From JAEUIE01 sp046350055 (GTDB taxonomy: Bacteria; Planctomycetota; Planctomycetia; Gemmatales; HRBIN36): a DNA stretch of 64,000 nt. The position numbers were made by a program, and so were the translations under genes. Every line of letters begins with the position of its first letter. Within the stretch, counting starts at the first letter, position 1. The DNA lies in the NCBI GenBank assembly GCA_046350055.1, contig JAXMBC010000001.1, forward strand, positions 310,001 through 374,000. Direction: 5' to 3'. Shown here piece by piece: positions 43,333 through 51,238 of this stretch. The notes beneath the pieces were generated by a model. It searched no databases, was not told where the DNA came from, and worked only from the letters and a program-made list of their open reading frames with translations.

Positions 43333-43851
43333 ATGAGCACAATACGATCCACACGATGCCTGCTGGGTGTTGCCCTCGCCGTTTCGCTCCTGGGTTGCAA
43401 GAAGGCACAGCCTATCAATACGGTCGCCCTCTCTGGGCCATCAGCACCGGCAAATGTACCAGCTGCACAGGGACAAGAGGGTGATGCCAGCAAAGGGCGC
43501 AATGTCATCGTGCAGATGCCTTTCGACAACGCCGCCAAGCTGGTACTGCTCAACATTGGCCGTGCGTATGAAATGGCCTATGTCCCAAATGGTAAGCCCC
43601 CCAGGAACATGGAAGAGCTGGGAGTGGAGCCACGCAACCTCAAGACCAAGCGCGACATGCAGGATCGTGATATCGAAGTGCTTTACGGCATTGATTACAA
43701 GAGACTCGAACCTGCCGAAGACTATGCCCTTGCCTGGGAGAAGACCCCGGATAATGGCGGAGGCCGCATGGTCCTGATGGCGGATCTCAAAACAGTACGG
43801 TTCGTGACATCGGATGTATTTGAGAAGATGAAGAAAGCAAATCAGAAGTAA
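43333..43851 (+). CDS. Hypothetical lipoprotein inside the nuo operon
   Basis: A 172-residue protein with a strong AGGAGG ribosome site. Its signal MSTIRSTRCLLGVALAVSLL ends in a lipobox (SLLGCKK). The mature part is Pro/Ala-rich at first, then a helical region with the pattern VLLNIGRAYEMAYVPNGKPP. No family recognised. It lies between nuoF and nuoG in the same direction, so it is probably transcribed with complex I, but no partner role can be read. A long array of 7-bp repeats separates it from nuoG. Confidence 0.7.
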   Translation: MSTIRSTRCLLGVALAVSLLGCKKAQPINTVALSGPSAPANVPAAQGQEGDASKGRNVIVQMPFDNAAKLVLLNIGRAYEMAYVPNGKPPRNMEELGVEPRNLKTKRDMQDRDIEVLYGIDYKRLEPAEDYALAWEKTPDNGGGRMVLMADLKTVRFVTSDVFEKMKKANQK

Positions 43852-43852
43852 G

Positions 43853-43965
43853 AAGTCTGGAGTCAGATTACAGAAGAGATTCAGTGAGGAGTGAGTGACA
43901 AGATGGAGTGAGTTGCTGATGCGGTCGCCAGGTTCTGCTGGCTTCTGACTTCTGGCGACTGACTC
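43853..43965. repeat. Degenerate 7-bp repeat array with inverted arms (array 2)
   Basis: Two bases after the lipoprotein stop come AAGTCTG, GAGTCAG, ATTACAG, then less clear heptamers (AAGAGAT, TCAGTGA, GGAGTGA, GTGACAA). On the minus strand from 43965 to 43924 the theme returns clean: GAGTCAG, TCGCCAG, AAGTCAG, AAGCCAG, CAGAACC, TGGCGAC. Register is kept throughout the second arm. The whole lies in the spacer before nuoG. Confidence 0.75.
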
Positions 43966-43985
43966 CTGAAACAGGAACAAGCGAC

Positions 43986-45686
43986 ATGGCAACGGTTTTG
44001 GTGAATGGACAGGAAGTGCAACTGAAAGATGGCGAGAAGCTCAACGCCATCGAGGCAGCACAGCGTGTCGGTGTCGAAGTGCCTCATTATTGCTGGCACA
44101 AGGACCTGACGGTTGTCGCCAGCTGTCGCATGTGCCTGGTGGAAGTGGGCGAGAAGAAGCCCGATGGTACCATCGCCATGCAGCCCCGCGTCGTCCCCGG
44201 CTGCCAGACTCCCGTCAAAGACGGCAGCGTTGTTGTTACCGACTCACAGAAAGCCAAGGACGCTCAGGCTAACACTCTCGAATTCCTCCTGCTCAATCAC
44301 CCGCTCGATTGCCCGGTCTGCGACCAGGCAGGTGAATGCGACCTGCAGGACTACAGCTACAAGTATGGACGAGGCTATAGCCGCCTCAAGGACGACAAAC
44401 TTCAGAAAGCTGACAAAGACTATATTGGCGAAAACATCACCCTCTACACCGATCGGTGTGTGATGTGTACCCGCTGTGTGCGTTTCACACGCGAGATCAG
44501 CGGCACTGGTGAACTGCAGGTTATCAATCGCGGTGCCTCCGCGGAGATTGATGTCTTTCCAGACAAGCCTTGCAACAACAAGCTGGCAGGCAACGTGGTT
44601 GACCTCTGCCCCGTCGGTGCCCTGTGCAGCAAGGACTTCCTCTACAAGCAGCGAGTCTGGTTCCTGCAGGAAGCTGACAGCGTGTGCCCCGGCTGTTCTA
44701 CCGGTTGCAGTATCACCACTTCGCAGAACAAGAACATTCTGTATCGCCTGAAGCCACGCACTAATCCCGATGCCCAGGGCTCGTTCATGTGCGATGAAGG
44801 CCGCTTTGGCTTCAAGTACATTAATGCTGCTCAACGGCTCAGCAGTCCATTGGTCAAGACCGGAGACAAGCATACTCAGGTGCTTTGGGATGCCGTGCTG
44901 CCTCGACTGCGCCGTGAACTCAGCGAAGCGACGAGTAAGTATCGCAGCGGCTTCGCCGTGGTGCTATCACCATACCTCACTGTCGAGGAAGCCTACCTGG
45001 CGTCGGCTTACTTCACCGGCCTCTCGAAGGACGTGAAACTGGTTCTCGGGCCAGTACCAATCATCGGCGAAGACGACAGATATCCCAAGGGGCCGCACGG
45101 CGAAGCACCAGCTGCTGACAAGGTCAAGTTCACTATTCGAGCTGAAAAGTGTCCCAACCTGCGTGGTGTGGTCCCCGTCATCGATCACTTCCAGGACGAC
45201 CTTATCGAATGGGACGACTTTGTCGGGCAGGTGAAAGCCGGCACTATCAAGGCTGTTTATGCCATCGGTGGATACCCGGACGCCTGGGTCTCCCCCGACG
45301 AAGTTGCAGCATTCAGCAAGCTTGAGCTACTGGTCGTTCAGGACATTCTTCCTTCCGCTCTCACTGCAGCAGCTAAGTATGTGCTGCCTGGTGGATCCTT
45401 TGCCGAGAAGGAAGGCACTTTTGTCAATCACAATCTGCTGGCCCAGGGCATCAAGCGTGCGATCAGCGGTCCTGGCGAAGCCCGGGCTGATGGGCGTATC
45501 TTTTTTGATCTCCTGGAACGACGAGGCCTCTTTCATGCCCCGACAGTGCGAAGCGAGATTGCCCAGGCGATCCCCTACTTCGCAGCTCTGGGACGAGGCG
45601 ATCTCGGTGAGTTCGGCCAGTTCCTGGGTAAGGGAAAGAACACTGCGAGCAAACAACCTGCTGTGGCTGCAGCAGCAGGGAGCTGA
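43986..45686 (+). CDS. nuoG: NADH-quinone oxidoreductase subunit G (short form)
   Basis: A 566-residue subunit. The [2Fe-2S] N1b site is Cys36, Cys47, Cys50, Cys73. The His105/Cys109/Cys112/Cys118 site is N5, and Cys158, Cys161, Cys164, Cys208 form N4. In addition Cys234, Cys237, Cys241 and Cys269 form C-x2-C-x3-C-x27-C, the N7 cluster, which only some bacteria keep. The following molybdopterin-fold part is reduced to about 290 residues, shorter than in E. coli (908 in total). It lies in the NADH-dehydrogenase arm with NuoE and NuoF. Confidence 0.95.
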   Translation: MATVLVNGQEVQLKDGEKLNAIEAAQRVGVEVPHYCWHKDLTVVASCRMCLVEVGEKKPDGTIAMQPRVVPGCQTPVKDGSVVVTDSQKAKDAQANTLEFLLLNHPLDCPVCDQAGECDLQDYSYKYGRGYSRLKDDKLQKADKDYIGENITLYTDRCVMCTRCVRFTREISGTGELQVINRGASAEIDVFPDKPCNNKLAGNVVDLCPVGALCSKDFLYKQRVWFLQEADSVCPGCSTGCSITTSQNKNILYRLKPRTNPDAQGSFMCDEGRFGFKYINAAQRLSSPLVKTGDKHTQVLWDAVLPRLRRELSEATSKYRSGFAVVLSPYLTVEEAYLASAYFTGLSKDVKLVLGPVPIIGEDDRYPKGPHGEAPAADKVKFTIRAEKCPNLRGVVPVIDHFQDDLIEWDDFVGQVKAGTIKAVYAIGGYPDAWVSPDEVAAFSKLELLVVQDILPSALTAAAKYVLPGGSFAEKEGTFVNHNLLAQGIKRAISGPGEARADGRIFFDLLERRGLFHAPTVRSEIAQAIPYFAALGRGDLGEFGQFLGKGKNTASKQPAVAAAAGS

Positions 45687-45755
45687 TGCAGTGAGTTGAA
45701 GAACCGAACTGACAGCGGTGAGCTGGCAGAGATAAGACAAGACTTTAACTGAGCG
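45687..45755. repeat. Weak degenerate 7-bp repeat spacer (array 3)
   Basis: The nuoG-nuoH spacer reads as CAGTGAG, TTGAAGA, ACCGAAC, TGACAGC, GGTGAGC, TGGCAGA, GATAAGA, CAAGACT. Purine-AG at heptamer positions 4-6 recurs, but it is much less regular than arrays 1, 2, 4 and 5, and no inverted arm is clear. I include it as a possible decayed member. Confidence 0.35.
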
Positions 45756-45760
45756 TAAAC

Positions 45761-46924
45761 ATGTGGGAACTGCTGACACATCCCTGGGTGATTCGAGGCA
45801 TTGTGGCACTGCTCGTGCTGCTGATCGTCCCCGGTATCTGTGCTTACCTGATCTTTCTGGAGCGCAAGATCGCAGCCTGGACACAGGACCGCATCGGGCC
45901 CAATCGTGTTGGTCCCTGGGGCCTCTTGCAGTCCATCGCCGATGGTCTCAAGTTCCTGCTGAAGGAACAGATCGTCCCCAGTTACGTGAATAGAGTTCTA
46001 TATTTCGTCGCTCCCGGCATCGGTGTCGGATGTGCCTTGCTGGGAATTGCCGTCGTGCCATTTGGCGCCACTTCACTCAACCCCGCTGACGCACATCAAT
46101 GGGTTATTGCTCCCGGTGTTGATATCGGCATCCTCTATGTTTTCGCGGTCGGCTCCCTGACGGTGTATGCCATCATCCTTGGTGGCTGGGCCTCGAATAA
46201 CAAATATGCCTTCATCGGCTCACTCCGCTCCAGTGCTCAGGTCATCAGTTACGAAATCCCGCTGGGCATGTCGATCCTTGGTGTCATCCTGCTGGTGGGT
46301 TCGATGAACCTCGAAAAGATCATCGATTACCAGGCACACTATGGCTGGTTCCTGCTGGTGCAGCCTCTACCCTTCCTGATCTTTTTCACCAGTGCACTGG
46401 CGGAAAACAACCGCATGCCCTTTGACTTGCCCGAAACTGAACAGGAACTCGTCGGCGGCTTTCATACTGAATACTCGGCCATGAAGTTCGCCATGTTCTT
46501 CCTGGGCGAATACAGCCACATGATAACGATCAGCTTGCTCTGCTCCGTGCTTTTCCTGGGTGGCTGGCATCTTCCTTACGTCACAACTGTGATCGGGCCA
46601 GGACAGATGGAAACCTGGGGCGGTGCGATCCTCAAGTTCCTGGTGCTCTTCACCAAGATGATTGTGTTCATCGTACTGATCATGCTGATCCGCTGGACGA
46701 TCCCCCGTTTCCGCTACGATCAGCTCATGGGGTTGGCGTGGAAAGTGTTGATCCCACTCTCCCTGGGCAACCTGTTCTTTGCCATGCTCGTGAAACACTT
46801 TGGTCTGTCCCCCTGGCTGCTTCTACCGATCAACATTGTTCTCTTCCTACTTCCTGGCGCCATCTCACTCTGGCAACAGAACAAGGCAGAGCAGGTACTC
46901 CGATCAAGACTCGCAACCGCGTAA
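45761..46924 (+). CDS. nuoH: NADH-quinone oxidoreductase subunit H
   Basis: A 387-residue, eight-helix protein with the NuoH motifs ERKIAAWTQDRIGPNRVGPWG (near residues 31-50) and the loop ENNRMPFDLPETEQELVGGFH. It holds the quinone chamber at the foot of the peripheral arm. Length is normal for the family or slightly longer than E. coli NuoH. Its ATG has no strong ribosome site. Confidence 0.96.
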   Translation: MWELLTHPWVIRGIVALLVLLIVPGICAYLIFLERKIAAWTQDRIGPNRVGPWGLLQSIADGLKFLLKEQIVPSYVNRVLYFVAPGIGVGCALLGIAVVPFGATSLNPADAHQWVIAPGVDIGILYVFAVGSLTVYAIILGGWASNNKYAFIGSLRSSAQVISYEIPLGMSILGVILLVGSMNLEKIIDYQAHYGWFLLVQPLPFLIFFTSALAENNRMPFDLPETEQELVGGFHTEYSAMKFAMFFLGEYSHMITISLLCSVLFLGGWHLPYVTTVIGPGQMETWGGAILKFLVLFTKMIVFIVLIMLIRWTIPRFRYDQLMGLAWKVLIPLSLGNLFFAMLVKHFGLSPWLLLPINIVLFLLPGAISLWQQNKAEQVLRSRLATA

Positions 46925-46936
46925 AGGCACAAGTCC

Positions 46937-47539
46937 ATGGCTCTTACCGCTAAAGATGTGAAATGGGTGGAACAGCCCAAACTCACGCTGATGGAAAAGC
47001 TCTATGTTCCGACCATCGTTTCGGGACTGGGCACCACCATGAAGCATATGTTCAAGACAATGGCGGGTGGCGGCGTTACGGTGCAGTTCCCCGAAGAACG
47101 GCCCCAGGTGCCTCCCCACTTCAAAGGTGTCCATCGCCTCAATCGCGATGAACAGGGTCGCGTGAAATGCGTCGCCTGTTACCTGTGCAGCACCGCATGC
47201 CCGGCTCATTGCATCGACATCGTCTCGGCTCCTTCACCCTGGCCCGACCGGGAAAAGTATCCGGAAACCTTTGTTATTGATGAACTGCGCTGCATCTACT
47301 GCGGCATGTGTGAAGAAGCCTGCCCAGTCGATGCCATCGAACTGACAACCCTGTTCGACCTTACCGGAGCCAGCCGCAGCGAAATGATGTTCGACAAGGA
47401 GAAACTCGTGTCCGTATTCGACCAGACAGTGGCTGCCGGTACCGACCCGGTGAGAACTCATCGTGGTAAACTGGGCCCTTGCTCCGAACTGGAAGATGGA
47501 ATCAGGTATTCGAACCCGAACCGGGCCAATGCCCAGTAA
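46937..47539 (+). CDS. nuoI: NADH-quinone oxidoreductase subunit I
   Basis: A 200-residue protein with the two [4Fe-4S] clusters N6a and N6b. The ligands are Cys78, Cys81, Cys84, Cys88 and Cys119, Cys122, Cys125, Cys129, in the motifs CVACYLCSTACP and CIYCGMCEEACP. It carries electrons toward NuoB. It lies 12 bases after nuoH, with the usual ferredoxin-like core and N-terminal helices. Confidence 0.97.
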   Translation: MALTAKDVKWVEQPKLTLMEKLYVPTIVSGLGTTMKHMFKTMAGGGVTVQFPEERPQVPPHFKGVHRLNRDEQGRVKCVACYLCSTACPAHCIDIVSAPSPWPDREKYPETFVIDELRCIYCGMCEEACPVDAIELTTLFDLTGASRSEMMFDKEKLVSVFDQTVAAGTDPVRTHRGKLGPCSELEDGIRYSNPNRANAQ

Positions 47540-47541
47540 CC

Positions 47542-47671
47542 AAGTACTAAGTCCTAAGTGCTGAGTTCTGAGTGACATAAAGATGACGCATCTCATTTCA
47601 CTCGCTACTAAGGACAAGGGACTTGGCCATTAAGACTTGAACTGAAGAAGCATTTGGGGACTTGGAACTTG
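47542..47671. repeat. Degenerate 7-bp repeat array with inverted arms (array 4)
   Basis: Three bases after the nuoI stop: AAGTACT, AAGTCCT, AAGTGCT, GAGTTCT, GAGTGAC in unbroken register (47542-47576). On the minus strand, 47625 down to 47598 gives CAAGTCC, CTTGTCC, TTAGTAG, CGAGTGA, and 47671-47658 gives CAAGTTC, CAAGTCC. Again a direct arm and inverted arms that could pair. It lies in the nuoI-nuoJ spacer, the longest gap inside the operon. Confidence 0.75.
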
Positions 47672-47731
47672 TCTCTGTCACGATAAAACCTCAATGTCCA
47701 CCTGGGTGGATGACAGCATCGAAGGATAGTG

Positions 47732-48790
47732 ATGGCGAAATTCTTTTCCTGGCTGGTGGCGTACTGGTACCTGATGGTGCCTCTCGTCCTTGGCTTCCTC
47801 GCAATAGTCACCTTGCTGCCTCATGTCGGCAAGCGCAAAGTGCCGGTGCAGGCCGGGCTGGCTGCGAGCGTCCTCGCTCTTCTGCTGACCGGGCTGCTGA
47901 TCATTCGCACCTCCGGCAACCTTGCCCTGGATCTCTTCTTCTATGCTTTTGCCGGCATCACTCTTGCTTCCGCCGGGGCCACGATAGTTCAGCGGAATCC
48001 CGTCTACTCGGCTTTGTATTTTGCCATTACGGTGCTGGGCGTCTGTGGCCTGTACCTGGTGAAATCGGCCTCCTTCCTGGCTGCAGCAACCATCATCGTG
48101 TATGCCGGTGCGATCATTGTGACCTTCCTGTTTGTCATCATGCTCGCTCAACAGTCGGGCCTTGCCGATTATGACCGTCGCTCCCGCGAACACATCTTCG
48201 CCACCGTGGCAGGATTCGTACTGCTGGCCGCCCTGCTCTTCATCATCGAGAAAAACTTCTCCCCCAAATCCGATCCCAAGAATGTGGTCGCGGTACTAAA
48301 GGACGTCTCGGCACTAACCGCAGCAGATCGATATCCCCAAAAAGGCCGTGATGTCATTGAAACACTTCAAGCCGGCAACACTGAAGCCCAGATGCTGAAA
48401 ATGTTCGATCATCTCGGTTCCTGGCCTGATGCAACCACGCAAAAAGCTGAAGCTGTGAAGGCCTGGAGTGCTGCTCGCACGCTACTGCAGGATAACAAGG
48501 CTCCGCAAGCTCATGCATCCCTGGCAAAGCTATACGAGATCGCGACGCAACTCGAACTTGCTTACAACCGGTACAGTGGCATTCTCTCGGTGACAGCCAC
48601 TAACAGCCCTGCCCAATCGAAACTGTCGGCACGCAGCAGTGATGCTCGTATCGACCATGTCAATGAACTGGGTCGCTCCCTCTTTGGCGATTATCTCTAC
48701 GCTGTGGAACTGGCCGGCACTCTTCTGCTCGTCGCCACCATCGCTGCCATCCTGATAGCCCAGGAGCCACGAAAGAAGGTGCTGGCATGA
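47732..48790 (+). CDS. nuoJ: NADH-quinone oxidoreductase subunit J with a large insert
   Basis: A 352-residue subunit, about twice the usual 165-200. Four hydrophobic helices run to about residue 190, including the NuoJ signature ATIIVYAGAIIVTFLFVIML. Then a 130-residue hydrophilic, mostly helical insert (for example DAQ/AEAVKAWSAARTLL) precedes the last helix, VELAGTLLLVATIAAILIAQ. The insert has no family match and should project from the membrane. Chosen ATG: GAAGGA upstream, versus a GTG just before. It overlaps nuoK by 4 bases. Confidence 0.92.
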   Translation: MAKFFSWLVAYWYLMVPLVLGFLAIVTLLPHVGKRKVPVQAGLAASVLALLLTGLLIIRTSGNLALDLFFYAFAGITLASAGATIVQRNPVYSALYFAITVLGVCGLYLVKSASFLAAATIIVYAGAIIVTFLFVIMLAQQSGLADYDRRSREHIFATVAGFVLLAALLFIIEKNFSPKSDPKNVVAVLKDVSALTAADRYPQKGRDVIETLQAGNTEAQMLKMFDHLGSWPDATTQKAEAVKAWSAARTLLQDNKAPQAHASLAKLYEIATQLELAYNRYSGILSVTATNSPAQSKLSARSSDARIDHVNELGRSLFGDYLYAVELAGTLLLVATIAAILIAQEPRKKVLA

Positions 48791-49242
48791 GTGCTCTGCT
48801 GCACAATTATGTGATCATCGGAGCGATCCTGTTCGGACTGGGGGCCATCGGCTTCCTTACCCGCCGCAACCTGATCGTGATGTTCCTCTGCGTGGAAATG
48901 ATGCTGCAGGGGGTTTCCCTGAACCTCATCGCCTTTGGCGATCAGCACCGCACCATGCAGGGACAATCCTTCATCGTGTTCATGCTGACCGTAGCTGCCT
49001 GCGAAGCAGCCATGGCTCTGGCCGTGTTTCTGGTTCTTTACCGCAGCCGACGCACACTGGATGTGAGCGTCTGGCAGGAATTGCGTGATCCGGGTCAGGA
49101 GCCAGTTGTGGATACTGAGGTGTTGCCCCCTGAAGAAGGCAGCGAACCTGTCGTCTACCCGTCACTGACGCCTGCAGGTGTGCTGCCTGATCAATTGGCG
49201 ACCGATCAATCTGGTGTAACGGAGGAGGTTACCCGTGCCTAG
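48787..49242 (+). CDS. nuoK: NADH-quinone oxidoreductase subunit K with extended C-terminus
   Basis: A 151-residue protein. The first 100 residues are the normal NuoK: GAILFGLGAIGFLTRRNLIV, then helices with the conserved Glu residues (LCVEMMLQG and ACEAAMALAV). A 50-residue Pro- and Glu-rich tail (ending EEVTRA) is added at the C-terminus. It overlaps nuoJ by 4 bases (ATGA) and nuoL by 8. Confidence 0.95.
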   Translation: MSALLHNYVIIGAILFGLGAIGFLTRRNLIVMFLCVEMMLQGVSLNLIAFGDQHRTMQGQSFIVFMLTVAACEAAMALAVFLVLYRSRRTLDVSVWQELRDPGQEPVVDTEVLPPEEGSEPVVYPSLTPAGVLPDQLATDQSGVTEEVTRA

Positions 49243-51226
49243 TGGTTTGGGAGGGAACCTCCTGTTGATCCCCGGTCTGCCATTGCTGGCGGCGATACTT
49301 ACCGCCCTGTTTGGCAGGAAATACCTCAAAGAGCAGAGTCACTGGCCGACCATCATCGCCTTCGCGCTCAGCTTCTTTTTTTCGCTGACCGTGCTCGGAA
49401 ATGTGCGAAGTACGCCGCTGCCCGCGGATCTGGCTGAAGCACCGCAGATCATCAATGTCTATGACTGGATCACCATCGGGTCGGTGAAAGTCGGCGTCAA
49501 CCTGCGTGCTGATCCACTGACCGCCATGATGCTGGTCATGGTGACATTCATCAGCACCCTGGTTGCCATCTTCTCCAAGGGCTACATGCATGGCGACCCG
49601 GGCTATCCGCGTTTCTTTGCCGCAGTGGCTCTCTTCGTCTTCTGCATGACGATGCTGGTACTCTCCAATAACTTCCTGTTGACTTTCGTCTTTTGGGAAG
49701 GAGTGGGACTCTGCAGCTACCTGCTGATTGGATACTGGTTCAAGAAACGGTCTGCTTCTGCAGCTGCTCGTAAAGCGTTTCTGGTGAACCGAATTGGTGA
49801 CTTCGGCCTGATCCTGGGCATGTTCACCATCTGGGGCTTCACCGGCTCGCTCGAGTACAATGAAGTCTTTGACAAGAGCGGAGCACTTGCAGGTGCTGCG
49901 GGCGGCTGGGCTTGTTTCTTCCTGCTGATGGGAGCTATTGGCAAGTCAGCCCAGTTCCCTCTTCATGTCTGGCTCCCCGATGCGATGGAAGGCCCCACGC
50001 CTGTCTCTGCGTTGATTCATGCTGCCACCATGGTGACGGCAGGTGTCTACCTGATCGCTCGCTGCACGCCTCTGTTTGAACTCCAGCCGATGGTACAACT
50101 CTACGTCAGCATCATTGGCGGAGCGACTGCCATCATTGCTGCTATCGCTGCCCTGACACAAAACGATCTCAAGCGGGTGATGGCCTACTCCACAGTCAGC
50201 CAGCTAGGCTACATGTTCATGGCACTGGGCGCAGGTGCGGGTAATGACAAGCTGGTGACCTATGCTGTCATCGCCGGCATGTTCCACCTTTTCACCCACG
50301 CCTTCTTCAAGGCCCTGCTCTTCTTGGGATCCGGTTCGGTCATGCATGCCATGGGGCATGTGATCGACATGCGACGATTCAGCGGTCTACGCTATGTGCT
50401 GCCAGTTACCCATTTCACATTTCTGATCGGCTGTGCTGCCCTGGCTGGTCTGCCTCCGTTCTCCGGCTTCTACAGCAAAGACGAAATCCTGATGGTGCTT
50501 GCCTATGCCGGCAAAAAGGGTGATTTCACCAGCGCCTTCCAGTTCCTGTACTATCTGGCACTGTTCACCGCCTTCCTGACGGCTTTCTATACCTTCCGTG
50601 CCTACTTCCTGACTTTCTGGGGAGAGAAGAAGTTGCCTCCCGAAGCAGAGGGACATGCACACGAAGGTGGCTGGGATATGACACTCCCGCTCATCATCCT
50701 CGCTGTAGGAGCGATTGGGGTGGGCTACTACACCGGCCCCATGACACACCAGTTCAGCTATCTGCTCGAACGCACTCCTAACCTGAAGCCTTTGGCTGAT
50801 GTGCCTCACCTCTACGATCATGTGGTGGGCAAGGATCATGCCTCAGCAGCTATCATGTATTCCAGCATTGGCGTAGCCGGGGCCGGTGTGCTTCTTGCCG
50901 CACTGATGTATTTGCTGCAACCCAGCCTTGCTGGTGCTGTCAAACGCAGCTTCGGCTCGCTCTACAACCTCTCGTACAACAAGCTTTACTTTGATGAACT
51001 CTATCAGTTCTTCCTGGTTAAGCCTGCCGAAGCGATTGCTGCCATCCTTCGCTGGGTCGATTCCAACATAGTCGACGGGCTGGTTGATTTCACCGGCCGA
51101 CTGGCACAACAAATTGGCAAGGTTCTGCAGCCAGTGCAGAACGGCCTGGTGCAATACTATGCACTGGCCACGCTGCTGGGCCTGGCAGCGTTTGCGGTGG
51201 TTCTGGCATCACGACTCTATCAGTAA
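49235..51226 (+). CDS. nuoL: NADH-quinone oxidoreductase subunit L
   Basis: A 663-residue antiporter-like subunit, GTG start with GGAGGAGG upstream. It carries the long horizontal helix at the C-terminus and motifs such as FVFWEGVGLCSYLLIG and PDAMEGPTPVSALIHAAT, with conserved Lys and Glu for proton transfer. It is the distal proton pump of complex I. Confidence 0.96.
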   Translation: MPSGLGGNLLLIPGLPLLAAILTALFGRKYLKEQSHWPTIIAFALSFFFSLTVLGNVRSTPLPADLAEAPQIINVYDWITIGSVKVGVNLRADPLTAMMLVMVTFISTLVAIFSKGYMHGDPGYPRFFAAVALFVFCMTMLVLSNNFLLTFVFWEGVGLCSYLLIGYWFKKRSASAAARKAFLVNRIGDFGLILGMFTIWGFTGSLEYNEVFDKSGALAGAAGGWACFFLLMGAIGKSAQFPLHVWLPDAMEGPTPVSALIHAATMVTAGVYLIARCTPLFELQPMVQLYVSIIGGATAIIAAIAALTQNDLKRVMAYSTVSQLGYMFMALGAGAGNDKLVTYAVIAGMFHLFTHAFFKALLFLGSGSVMHAMGHVIDMRRFSGLRYVLPVTHFTFLIGCAALAGLPPFSGFYSKDEILMVLAYAGKKGDFTSAFQFLYYLALFTAFLTAFYTFRAYFLTFWGEKKLPPEAEGHAHEGGWDMTLPLIILAVGAIGVGYYTGPMTHQFSYLLERTPNLKPLADVPHLYDHVVGKDHASAAIMYSSIGVAGAGVLLAALMYLLQPSLAGAVKRSFGSLYNLSYNKLYFDELYQFFLVKPAEAIAAILRWVDSNIVDGLVDFTGRLAQQIGKVLQPVQNGLVQYYALATLLGLAAFAVVLASRLYQ

Positions 51227-51238
51227 GTGGGACTTTCG

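Noticed and set aside
44244..44873. A 209-codon minus-strand frame inside nuoG
   Set aside because: It runs antisense to the cluster-binding part of NuoG. It is a codon-bias shadow with no motif.
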